From assembly GCA_038729465.1 (NCBI GenBank), contig JAVYRZ010000007.1:28692-63708 (forward strand): a DNA stretch of 35,017 nucleotides, given 5' to 3'. How positions within the stretch are numbered: position 1 is the stretch's first letter; each line of letters begins with the position of its first letter. Position numbers and translations under genes: made by a program. Positions 8,236-16,372 of the stretch are shown one piece after another. Source of the stretch: Thermoplasmata archaeon (lineage in GTDB: Archaea; Thermoplasmatota; Thermoplasmata; Thermoplasmatales; ARK-15). The notes beneath the pieces were generated by a model. It worked only from the letters and a program-made list of their open reading frames with translations. It was not told where the DNA came from and made no database searches.

Positions 8236-9153
8236 TTATAGTATTCCACCTGCATATATTCTCGGAAACTTATCGAGTGCAATTATAGCGTAATGTACAG
8301 GCAGTAGCGGAATATCTTTTTCTAGATCCAGTATAATATGAGATTCAGAGATATCTGTGATCTTAGAAACAATGCTATTCATGGCAAAATGAAGCTGAAC
8401 TTTCTGCCCTTGCTCTAGTAAATACGGTACTGCCGGATTTTTCTTAATTTTGAGAGAAATTGTGTTTGATTCTTGAAATGCATCATCAAGTGCCAGAACG
8501 GAGCCTTTTGTAAAGTTCTCAACATCCAAGTTTTTTAATGCCACGCCTACTCTAGTGCCAATCTCGGCTCTGGGAATGTCAATATCCTGCGCTTGAATAG
8601 ATCTTATCTCTGTTTTTTTCTGGCCAGGATATAATCTCAAAGGTTCATGCCTTTCTATATAGCCATCCTTTACAAATCCTAGTGCAACAGTACCGGTTCC
8701 ATGAACCGTAAAAAACTGATCTACAACTATGTACCCTTTCTTATCTATTTGGTCGTATTTTATTGAATCCAGGTATAACAGCACTTCTGTCAGTGAATCT
8801 TCTATAAACTTATACTTTTCCAATACTGTATTCCTGAATATCTTTTGTAGTCTATCGCGCAGTTCTGGGGTGGTTATAATAGCACCATCAGTGATACTAA
8901 AAGCATCTAAAGCCAGTATTACTTCCCCGAGTTCTTTAGATAACTCATTAATTTTTAACAGTGCAGCATCAGCTACAGACGCAGAGTTGGTTAGCGAAGT
9001 GATCTTTTCTGGGAACCGAAATGGATCTAGAAATACAGTTATTTTCTCATCATTTTTCCTGTTGTAATATCGTATGTCTGTTTCTGCCCCTTTTTTTGCA
9101 ATCTTGTCCAGATAGTCTTCAAAATTATATGCTAAAATTATTTGATGTGACAT
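8236..9153 (-). CDS. archaeal SelB-like protein with degenerate GTPase domain (aSelBL)
   Basis: A 305-residue relative of SelB. Residues about 142-222 form a beta-barrel domain II (FFTVHGTGTVALGF, LRLYPGQKKTEIRSIQ, RVGVALKNLDVENF, KGSVL) that matches SelB domain II, and 228-305 look like domain III. The N-terminal 140 residues occupy the place of the G domain but lack a P-loop (no GxxxxGKT), DxxG or NKxD, although a short SITDG stretch echoes the fold. The SelB C-terminal SECIS-binding domain is absent. This matches the aSelBL family described in Sec-lacking archaea including Thermoplasmatales, thought to bind some aminoacyl-tRNA without classical GTP hydrolysis. A TTTTAAAA box (about 9174-9186) lies about 27 bases before the ATG, suggesting a leaderless mRNA. 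Confidence 0.75.
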   Translation of the reverse strand: MSHQIILAYNFEDYLDKIAKKGAETDIRYYNRKNDEKITVFLDPFRFPEKITSLTNSASVADAALLKINELSKELGEVILALDAFSITDGAIITTPELRDRLQKIFRNTVLEKYKFIEDSLTEVLLYLDSIKYDQIDKKGYIVVDQFFTVHGTGTVALGFVKDGYIERHEPLRLYPGQKKTEIRSIQAQDIDIPRAEIGTRVGVALKNLDVENFTKGSVLALDDAFQESNTISLKIKKNPAVPYLLEQGQKVQLHFAMNSIVSKITDISESHIILDLEKDIPLLPVHYAIIALDKFPRIYAGGIL

Positions 9154-9307
9154 AAAGGTTATAATACAAGCTTTGTTTTTAAAATTTTCTATGTTGGATC
9201 TTTTTTTAACATTTTAATTCAATACACCTCTTTAAAGTATTTTGAAGAAGGCACTCAAAGAAAAATTTATAATTATGTTATCACTCTTCCAGATTGAAGG
9301 TAAAAGA

Positions 9308-9673
9308 ATGGATATGCAAGAGAGCCTCGATGCCAATACACTTGAAAAGCTAAGCTTGAAGGCAAGGAGAGCACGTGCACTGTTAGTAGGAAGCATATTA
9401 ATATTTGTAATAATATTGCTAATCACGTTATTAGGTACTTACGCAAAGATTAGATCTGGAACCATATATCATACCTATCTGCAGCAATACCCAACATATT
9501 TTATTATATTATGGATCTTTGGAATTGTAATATATTTTGTATCTATAAACATAGGTACGGTTCAACAAATGCGCGTAGTTGAAGAATATGCAGGAAAGAA
9601 GTACAGAGAGATTCCGCCCTTGGAAAGAAGGCAGATATTGCTAAAATTGAAAAATTATCGTAAAAATATTTAG
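9308..9673 (+). CDS. small membrane protein, unknown function
   Basis: Not recognised. The predicted 121-residue protein has a charged N-terminus (MDMQESLDANTLEKLSLKAR), two membrane segments (about residues 27-47 and 66-84, LVGSILIFVIILLITLLG and FIILWIFGIVIYFVSI) and a basic C-terminal tail with many Lys and Arg. The frame is open upstream to a TTG at 9242, but a TATA-like box (TTTATAATTAT, about 9266-9276) lies inside that extension. ATG 9308 is therefore the likelier start, about 14 bases after the expected transcription start. It is divergent from the SelB-like gene and convergent with the next gene, one base apart. Confidence 0.65.
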   Translation: MDMQESLDANTLEKLSLKARRARALLVGSILIFVIILLITLLGTYAKIRSGTIYHTYLQQYPTYFIILWIFGIVIYFVSINIGTVQQMRVVEEYAGKKYREIPPLERRQILLKLKNYRKNI

Positions 9674-9674
9674 G

Positions 9675-10046
9675 TTAAAAATAATCCAGAAAGTTATCTG
9701 ACCACAGATCAAAATCTTCTTTTACATGCTTGACCGTATGGATCTTGAACGTTTTATCTTTCCTTGCTTCGTGAAATAATTTTAATAACTCTTCATTTTT
9801 GTATTTTGCAAGTTCGTCAAATCTCTCTTTTATGGTTTTTTCGATAAGTGGATGCAGTCTTGTCATCTTTGCCCCAATAAAACAAACTTTATAAAAATGG
9901 TCGCTTCCGGCTTCTATATTGTATATACGCCATTCAATTTCAAACTTTTCCTTAAACTCGTTGCCCACAAGATTTGATATAGCCTCTGCCACTTCATCCC
10001 TGTTTTCTTCAGGTATTTTAAACTGAATTTCCAATCCTTTTTCCAT
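9675..10046 (-). CDS. conserved-looking soluble protein, unknown function
   Basis: Not recognised. A 123-residue, highly charged protein (EKGLEIQFKIPEENRDEV at the start, DFDLWSDNFLDYF at the end) with no membrane segment or Cys pair. The frame is open to an ATG at 10106, but GGAG seven bases before the ATG at 10044-10046 marks the better start. The region upstream is rich in TATA-like sequence. It shares a short divergent promoter region with the next gene. Confidence 0.65.
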   Translation of the reverse strand: MEKGLEIQFKIPEENRDEVAEAISNLVGNEFKEKFEIEWRIYNIEAGSDHFYKVCFIGAKMTRLHPLIEKTIKERFDELAKYKNEELLKLFHEARKDKTFKIHTVKHVKEDFDLWSDNFLDYF

Positions 10047-10156
10047 TTTCATTCTCCATTTATACCATACTTGCTCTGATATATATATTTTAACATTCAC
10101 ACTCAAATTATATATAATATAAATGATTTACACTATTTTGAAATAATTGTAAAAAA

Positions 10157-10813
10157 ATGAGTGATAAAATGGAATATTCATATGAGAACGGTACGATTTA
10201 TGAAGGCACTAATCCCATAGCGACGGTAGTTATTGATGGCTATGGTCTCAGAACAAGATCCATAACCATATCCGGGCAAGTGCAGATCAAGCTTGAGCGG
10301 CAAAGAAGAGGATTTAATATACTAGACAATGGAATGATGATGGGTACTGCTAATGGATTTACTATCGAATATTTAGGTACTGTTTATGAGGTAAATAAGC
10401 AGGAAGTTTACAAGTTTGTTAACGGGCGAAGCAATAGTTTTAAAATAACCTCTCAAGGCTCAGAAATAGCGGAAGTGAGCAGGAAAGACAATCGCATTTT
10501 AATAAGCACTTTGATGAACTCAGATAAGGTTCCTCTGTTCATTTATCTCTCTTTTTTATCCCCATATTCCAACCCAGTCAGGGCTGGATATGCAAGAAAT
10601 AACAGAAGAGGGGTGGACATACCGATAGTATATAAGATTGCATATTACGTGCTCACGTTTGGAGCACTAATATTTCTGTTTTCAGATACAGTTTTACCGA
10701 TCAGTTATGCAGATAGTCTCATGATATTCTTGGCTATGATCATAGCTGGGTACGTGGTTAGGTACTATGGTGTTAGAAAAGGTAGAAAGAAAGATCAATC
10801 ATTGCAGCAATAG
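10157..10813 (+). CDS. membrane protein with cytoplasmic beta-rich domain, unknown function
   Basis: Not recognised with certainty. Residues 1-150 are soluble and beta-rich (repeated short strands such as ATVVIDGYG, SITISGQVQIKLE, GFTIEYLGTVYEV), somewhat like LURP-one/tubby-type folds. Two membrane segments follow near residues 163-180 and 187-203, then a basic tail. Two starts are possible: ATG 10157, or ATG 10169 four bases after a GTGA that could pair with the 16S tail. The product may be a membrane-tethered binding or scaffold protein; this is only a structural impression. Confidence 0.7.
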   Translation: MSDKMEYSYENGTIYEGTNPIATVVIDGYGLRTRSITISGQVQIKLERQRRGFNILDNGMMMGTANGFTIEYLGTVYEVNKQEVYKFVNGRSNSFKITSQGSEIAEVSRKDNRILISTLMNSDKVPLFIYLSFLSPYSNPVRAGYARNNRRGVDIPIVYKIAYYVLTFGALIFLFSDTVLPISYADSLMIFLAMIIAGYVVRYYGVRKGRKKDQSLQQ

Positions 10814-10868
10814 AGATGTAAAATCCTCGCTCTGTGCGTTAGGCTGAGAAGCAGTTCAAGGTGAAAAT

Positions 10869-11264
10869 ATGAAACTAGAAGTTAGATTAGTTGAGAACCT
10901 GAAATTCGATGTAAATGTAAATGAAAAATTTGATGTAGTTGTGGATGGAGACAGGATAGTTGCACCATCTTCAATGGACTATGTTTTGGTAGGGCTTGGA
11001 AGCTGTACTTCAATAAGCATAGTTTCAATTCTTAAAAGAATGCATGAGATTATTACAGATTTCAGGGTAGAGATCCAAAGTGAGCAGGCTAATGAGCCAC
11101 CCAGAGTATTCACCAAAATAAAATTGAAGTATATTGCATACGGTATGGCGGATGAAAATAATCTGAAAAAAGCAATAGACTTAACATTTGAAAAATACTC
11201 TCCCTCGGCGGTGATGCTCCAGAGAGCCGGCGTATTGCTAGAAAAGACTTATGAGCTTAGATAG
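10869..11264 (+). CDS. OsmC-like protein lacking the second conserved Cys
   Basis: Belongs to the OsmC/Ohr fold, whose members usually reduce organic peroxides with a Cys pair. The 131-residue chain carries the first motif LVGLGSCTSISIVSIL (C46). The second active-site motif, normally KYCPVS-like, reads EKYSPSAVML with Ser111 in the Cys place, and there is no other Cys. A classical disulfide-forming peroxidase cycle is therefore unlikely, and the protein may have another role. The start is supported by GGTGA four to five bases before ATG 10869. It lies 55 bases after the preceding membrane-protein gene on the same strand. Confidence 0.8.
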   Translation: MKLEVRLVENLKFDVNVNEKFDVVVDGDRIVAPSSMDYVLVGLGSCTSISIVSILKRMHEIITDFRVEIQSEQANEPPRVFTKIKLKYIAYGMADENNLKKAIDLTFEKYSPSAVMLQRAGVLLEKTYELR

Positions 11265-11342
11265 AGCATTATGCAAAGTTTACTTATTTGAATTGCTGTT
11301 TGAATGTAAGAATTAAATATTAAAAATGTATACCCTTCCTTT

Positions 11343-14300
11343 ATGTTTGAGAAAAGATTTGAGGCATTAGGCAATTATATCGGAAGAAACAAAAATAAGA
11401 TAATAGTAATATGGATAATAGTAATACTTGCATTTTTACCTTTTGCTAGCTTACTATTTTCGCAAACATCTTATAATATGGAAGGAAGTGTAGTCACTCA
11501 TAACAGCATGTCTTCCAAGGCTGATGCTCTTCAAAGTGCTGAGTTTCCATCTTCTAATAACAGTAGTACTGCAGACTTGATATTATTAGAAAATGCTAAT
11601 GTTAGCAACAGTCAGACGATTCGTTCAGTTCTGGCAATGCAAAATGCCATTATGTCCAACCCCGAGCTGAAAAAATATGGTGTATCTGTTAGTTCAATAT
11701 ATACTGTTGAAAATACTATTTTGACAAGCTTTGTAAATGGATCCAAAACACTTTACAACTCCACCTTACAATTAAACGAAAAAACAAAAAGCCTGGTTAA
11801 CGGGCTTTATTTGATTGGAAATTCCTCAAATCTTTACATGAAAAATTTAGTATTTTTGGCTCAGAATACAAAATCTAATTATTACAATTTTCTGAATCAG
11901 ACAAACGAGTCACTCAGTTTAATGTTTTTGCCACCACAATATTATACTGTTACATTTTTAAAGTATTATAATCATAATCAGACAAAGAATATTTCACAAT
12001 CAGAAAACTACGCTTATAACCACACTCTTAGTTTCATTTCTAATGAGTTTGGAAATTATACTGCATTATTAGATCCGTATTTCAATACGTTTACAGTTTA
12101 CTGGAACATATCTATGGTAGACCCTGCAAAAGCAGAATCTGTGGAAAATCAGAGTATTTACATGACTTTGTATAACTCATCCTTTGCCTATAACTTCAAA
12201 GATAATCAAATGGTGCAATTCTGGCAAATGCTCGGACAGTATTTCAATGTATATAATTACAATAACAAAACTGCTCAGATTTCATTTTCTATCAATTTTA
12301 TTGCCAACGAACTTTCACAGAACGCTACGGTAAATAGCATTCTTCCTTTAGGTGCACAAAGTTTCACTGAAAGCGTGGTATCTATGCAAAATTATACTGC
12401 ACTGGCCGAACAATACGCTCCGCTGATGTTTAACAGCACTATAAAAGGCATGATTTATCAGTTTTTTAACAGCACCTATTTTCAATATATTTATTATAAT
12501 TCACAGAACATATTAAACTACACGATTTCTCATGTTGCCACATATTATCAGGGCAATAGTACAGTTTACAATTTTATTGTCAATATTTTGAATATTCCTG
12601 TAATATCTTTTGTTCAAGAATCTTATCAGACTAATAATTTAACTGCGTTGACAATATCTGATGCGATCAGTTCATATAATAAAACATTTTATGGAAATCC
12701 GTTAACTAGCATAAATAAAGAAGCTTTGCCGGCATTTTTCCTGAAACTAAATGATAGCAGCTCCCCGAATATAGTGACAAATATTATTGCTACCGGCAAT
12801 TTCAATACTTACCCTATTATTCCTTCATCATATACTTATCACAAGCTTGTGAGCTATACAGATAATGTATCGATGGTACTCGTAACATTGAGCCCTAATG
12901 CTCCTAACAACACATTGAACATAATACAAAACATCTCTGACAGGTACCTGCCCCAGATCAGCGGTGTAAAATATTATGTGGCGGGCTCCAGTGCAATGGC
13001 TGCGCAACTAGAAAACCAGGCGAGTAACGGTCTGATGGATGCACTGCTTATCGGCATAATTGCTTCGGTCATAATCAGCCTCATATTTTTCAGGTCTCCG
13101 ATTGCCGGACTGATACCCCTTACAATATTTGGAATGGCGACAGTGATAGGAATGGGGCTAAATGGCCTGATCTACAAATACGTACTTCATGCCAGTGTAT
13201 CATTTATTACACCAACGCTGATGCTGATCTTGTTGCTAGGGTTGACTACAGATTACAGTGTATACATATTAGCAAGATTCAGAAGAGAGCTAATAAACAA
13301 GAATGACAAAGCAGAAGTAGAAACTGTCAAATGGGCAGGACATGCAGTATTTACGAGCGGGGTTACAGTAGTATTATCCTATTTGTTTCTATGGCTTGCA
13401 AACGTGCCTATTTTCAGTGATTCAGGATTGACAAACGCGATATCAGTTACAGTAGCATTGGTATTAAGCATAAGTTTGCTACCATCACTGTTAAAAAGAT
13501 TCAACGAGAAAATTTACTGGCCTAACAACCTAGAAAAATATAAACCCATCTCTGGAAGAACATACCATAAAATCGCAAAATTTGACAGAGATCATAAAAA
13601 GGCGTTGCTCGCAGTATTTGTGGTCATAGTTGTGGTTAGTGTAGGGGTTTATATGTACACGCCGACAGGAATGGACATATTCCAGCTCGTGCCACATGGC
13701 AGTGCTTTAACGGCAGTAGAAGTGATAAACAGTACTTTTAAGGGCGATGCTATATTTACAAGCTTTGTAATAATGCAATTTTCACAACCGGTTCTATTAA
13801 AGAATGGAAGTTATAATACACAGGAACTGAACGTTGTTACCAATCTTGAAAACAAGCTGTTGAGCACTGGCAAAATATCTTTCGTTTACGGACCTACCTA
13901 TCCATTTGGATCATATGTATCTCCATTTGATCTCAACTATACAAGCAGTACAAATTCCTTATATCTAAACCAGATAAATTCTTATATTGGTACAGATAAC
14001 AAAACTGTAATAGTAAATTTCCAACTTTCTATGCTTGGATGGACTTCTCAGGCGTCTAACTTTGTTTCATCTCTCAAAAATGAAATTGCACCGGTATTAA
14101 ACAGCAATGTGGATCAATGGTATATCGGAGGTCTAACGCAGGGACTCATAGACGTAAATAATTATGTAGACAATGCGTTCACAATGATCGTGCCTATACT
14201 GGCGCTAGCTATATTTGCAGTGCTTTTATTGCAGTTGAGCTCTGTCTTTACACCTTTAAGATTGGTATTGATGGTGCTTGGATCCGTGACATTCGCTCTG

Positions 14301-14699
14301 GTGATCGCATACGGCTTGTTCTACTATATATACAAGATACCAATCATAATATTCATGCCTATGTTCGTCGTGATCACGCTGCTGGCAGTAGGTCTTGATT
14401 ACGATATATTCATGATCACGAGGGCCAGAGAAGAGGTAATGAAAGGAAATAAAGATGAGGATGCAATAGAGAAAGCGATCGTTGAAAATGGTGGAATTAT
14501 CATGGTTCTAGGTCTAATTTTAATGTCCACATTTGGCTCTCTATATTTCAGCGGCATGGGCATTATTCAGGAGATTGGCGTGGCATTGGCAATGGGCGTA
14601 TTCATAGCCACTTTCGTCTCATGGATGTTCTTTATTCCGTCAGTGATGCTGATATTGAAATCTTATAACTGGTGGCCTTCAAAGATCCAGAAAAAATAA
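11343..14699 (+). CDS. RND/MMPL-family membrane transporter
   Basis: Very large (1118 residues) transporter of the MMPL branch of RND. One membrane segment at about 20-42 is followed by a roughly 500-residue extracytoplasmic loop. Then come a first membrane bundle (about 560-720) with LGLTTDYSVYILARFRREL, a segment near 750, a second loop (about 775-940), and a final bundle (about 943-1112) with VGLDYDIFMITRAREE. The paired G-L-x-x-D-Y motifs mark the proton-relay halves of MMPL proteins. The outer loops are rich in Asn, Ser, Thr and Tyr, with roughly 30 Asn-X-Ser/Thr sequons, so heavy N-glycosylation is expected. The first loop is unusually long for the family. The substrate (lipid, drug or surface component) cannot be read from sequence. 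It appears monocistronic with an AT-rich, T-rich 3' flank. Confidence 0.88.
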   Translation: MFEKRFEALGNYIGRNKNKIIVIWIIVILAFLPFASLLFSQTSYNMEGSVVTHNSMSSKADALQSAEFPSSNNSSTADLILLENANVSNSQTIRSVLAMQNAIMSNPELKKYGVSVSSIYTVENTILTSFVNGSKTLYNSTLQLNEKTKSLVNGLYLIGNSSNLYMKNLVFLAQNTKSNYYNFLNQTNESLSLMFLPPQYYTVTFLKYYNHNQTKNISQSENYAYNHTLSFISNEFGNYTALLDPYFNTFTVYWNISMVDPAKAESVENQSIYMTLYNSSFAYNFKDNQMVQFWQMLGQYFNVYNYNNKTAQISFSINFIANELSQNATVNSILPLGAQSFTESVVSMQNYTALAEQYAPLMFNSTIKGMIYQFFNSTYFQYIYYNSQNILNYTISHVATYYQGNSTVYNFIVNILNIPVISFVQESYQTNNLTALTISDAISSYNKTFYGNPLTSINKEALPAFFLKLNDSSSPNIVTNIIATGNFNTYPIIPSSYTYHKLVSYTDNVSMVLVTLSPNAPNNTLNIIQNISDRYLPQISGVKYYVAGSSAMAAQLENQASNGLMDALLIGIIASVIISLIFFRSPIAGLIPLTIFGMATVIGMGLNGLIYKYVLHASVSFITPTLMLILLLGLTTDYSVYILARFRRELINKNDKAEVETVKWAGHAVFTSGVTVVLSYLFLWLANVPIFSDSGLTNAISVTVALVLSISLLPSLLKRFNEKIYWPNNLEKYKPISGRTYHKIAKFDRDHKKALLAVFVVIVVVSVGVYMYTPTGMDIFQLVPHGSALTAVEVINSTFKGDAIFTSFVIMQFSQPVLLKNGSYNTQELNVVTNLENKLLSTGKISFVYGPTYPFGSYVSPFDLNYTSSTNSLYLNQINSYIGTDNKTVIVNFQLSMLGWTSQASNFVSSLKNEIAPVLNSNVDQWYIGGLTQGLIDVNNYVDNAFTMIVPILALAIFAVLLLQLSSVFTPLRLVLMVLGSVTFALVIAYGLFYYIYKIPIIIFMPMFVVITLLAVGLDYDIFMITRAREEVMKGNKDEDAIEKAIVENGGIIMVLGLILMSTFGSLYFSGMGIIQEIGVALAMGVFIATFVSWMFFIPSVMLILKSYNWWPSKIQKK

Positions 14700-14774
14700 T
14701 ATCCCTAAAATTTTTAATTTTTTATTAAAAATGTAAATAGATATATATATAAGATACTTAATATAACTTTTAAA

Positions 14775-16028
14775 ATGAACATATCTTTGGAGATTCTGCA
14801 GTTTTTGATACTGATAAGCGTTAGCTTAGTTGTATCAAGGATATTCTCTGCAATTGGCAATAAATATTTTGGATTTCCGGCAGTAATTGGAGAGTTGATT
14901 ACGGGAATTGTTATAGGTCCTTATGCAATAGGTTCTGTCACGGTTCTTGGTTTCACCCTGATTCCTCATACCGTCACAGGTTTTCTGGCACCGGTAAGCC
15001 GCAGTGTGCCAATTCCTCAATCTTTTTACATGTTCGGACAGGTAGGAGTGATTATACTTTTATTTTTCGTAGGGTTAAACACAGATCTCCAAAAATTTGT
15101 AAAAGCTATTAAAAGCTCAACATTTATAGCTATTGGAGCCTCTGCTGTTCCATTCTTGATAGGATATTTCACTGTTTTATGGTTGTTTCACAGTGTTATA
15201 AGTGCACTGTTTATGGGTGCTATTTTAACAGCCAGCTCTACGGGCATTACTGCAAGGGTTCTTGCAGACATGAAAAAGCTGAATAGCAGAGAAGGAATTT
15301 CTATTATGACAGGTACAGTCATAGTAGATGTAATTAGTATTACGTTGCTTGCAATAGTTACAGGCATAGCTTATAGCTCTCTGACTGTTAGTTCTTTAAT
15401 AGTAATTCTTCTGAAAGTCATTGTTTTCTGGGGTATCGCATTGTTAGTAGGATTGAAGCTCAGCAAATATGTTTCTAAGATCCTAGCAATTTTTAAGGAT
15501 AGTTTAACACAGTTTGCAGTCGTGCTTTTGATACTTTTTCTAGTGGTTTCTGGATCAGAGTTTCTGGGTTTGACAGTAATAGTAGGTGCCTATGCATTTG
15601 GTCTGGCATTATCAAAGGTGTCAAAGAAAGAAGAGATCAGTAAAAATACTGAGAATCTCTCCAATTTTTTCACACCCATCTTTTTTGTATCAATGGGTAT
15701 GATTGTAGACGTGTATTCACTTACTGCCGGTATCTTCATATCCTTATTCATATTAGCCATCGCGATAGCCACAAAGCTTTTAGGAGCAGCTTTTCCTGCC
15801 AAACTGATGGGCTATGATTTCAAAAAATCAATTATTATAGGCGCCGGATTGCTGTCAATGGGAGAAGTAGCATTGGTCATTGCGGGAAATGCAATACTGT
15901 ACGGGTTGATAAGCAACGAAATATATTCAATAGCAATATTTACGACCATTTTTACTACTATTATAGCCCCTATATTACTATCTAAACTTTATACAAGCAA
16001 TAAAACTATGAAAAACATACCAAATTAA
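14775..16028 (+). CDS. Kef/CPA2-type cation:proton antiporter
   Basis: A 417-residue membrane protein of the monovalent cation:proton antiporter-2 family, with about 12 hydrophobic segments. Family features are FPAVIGELITGIVIGP at the N-terminus, FFVGLNTDLQKF, TASSTGITARVLADM, and TGTVIVDVISITLL with a membrane Asp that probably carries protons. There is no C-terminal TrkA-N/RCK regulatory domain: the protein ends just after the last membrane segment, so it resembles short NapA/KefC-core proteins. It may take part in pH or K+/Na+ homeostasis, which matters in an acidophile. It follows the RND gene by 75 bases with its own AT-rich promoter region. Confidence 0.88.
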   Translation: MNISLEILQFLILISVSLVVSRIFSAIGNKYFGFPAVIGELITGIVIGPYAIGSVTVLGFTLIPHTVTGFLAPVSRSVPIPQSFYMFGQVGVIILLFFVGLNTDLQKFVKAIKSSTFIAIGASAVPFLIGYFTVLWLFHSVISALFMGAILTASSTGITARVLADMKKLNSREGISIMTGTVIVDVISITLLAIVTGIAYSSLTVSSLIVILLKVIVFWGIALLVGLKLSKYVSKILAIFKDSLTQFAVVLLILFLVVSGSEFLGLTVIVGAYAFGLALSKVSKKEEISKNTENLSNFFTPIFFVSMGMIVDVYSLTAGIFISLFILAIAIATKLLGAAFPAKLMGYDFKKSIIIGAGLLSMGEVALVIAGNAILYGLISNEIYSIAIFTTIFTTIIAPILLSKLYTSNKTMKNIPN

Positions 16029-16101
16029 TTTGCTATCGACAATCAACATACGAAAAGTTTATTAAATGCCGTTTTATAATATATTTGAGGTAAAACATAA
16101 T

Positions 16102-16281
16102 ATGGTTGAGGCAGAGCGAGCATTTGATTTTTACAGGGCCAGGCCAGTAAATCATAATAAGATAGAGTGTCCGCTGGATTATCCGACAGTTCAGCAAGTG
16201 TCTTTAGAAAACTGCAAAAGTTGCGGATACCATATAAAAATAGCGGATGAAAGTGTATATTGTGCACTTTACTGGCTCTAA
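16102..16281 (+). CDS. small four-Cys protein, unknown function
   Basis: Not recognised. A 59-residue protein (MVEAERAFDFYRARPVNHNK at the start) with four cysteines: one in IECPLDYP, a CKSC pair, and one near the end in VYCALYW. Their spacing suggests binding of one zinc ion or an Fe-S cluster. The frame is open to ATG 16066, but a TATA-like box at 16072-16085 lies 17-30 bases before ATG 16102, which predicts a leaderless transcript starting there. A T-rich tract directly follows the stop. Confidence 0.6.
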   Translation: MVEAERAFDFYRARPVNHNKIECPLDYPTVQQVSLENCKSCGYHIKIADESVYCALYWL

Positions 16282-16284
16282 AAG

Positions 16285-16304
16285 TTTTTATTTTTTTTAT
16301 TTTG
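16285..16304 (+). terminator. T-rich terminator after four-Cys protein
   Basis: A run of nearly uninterrupted T (only two A) starting four bases after the stop codon, typical of archaeal intrinsic termination. It also lies about 70 bases past the end of the minus-strand MFS gene. Confidence 0.45.
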
Positions 16305-16372
16305 TCAACTTTTTCATAGTAGTTGCAAGAAATAAAAATATTATGAAAAATGGTTAAAATTAGGTAGAACAT

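Noticed and set aside
8729-9067. 112-codon plus-strand ORF
   Set aside because: Antisense shadow of the SelB-like gene, low-complexity Ser-rich translation.
9242-9307. TTG start and 22-residue N-terminal extension of the small membrane protein
   Set aside because: A TATA-like box lies inside it, and ATG 9308 fits the expected transcript start.
10814-10868. Small RNA between the membrane protein and OsmC-like genes
   Set aside because: The stretch is somewhat GC-richer than its surroundings, but no convincing C/D box pair or stable fold could be read by eye.
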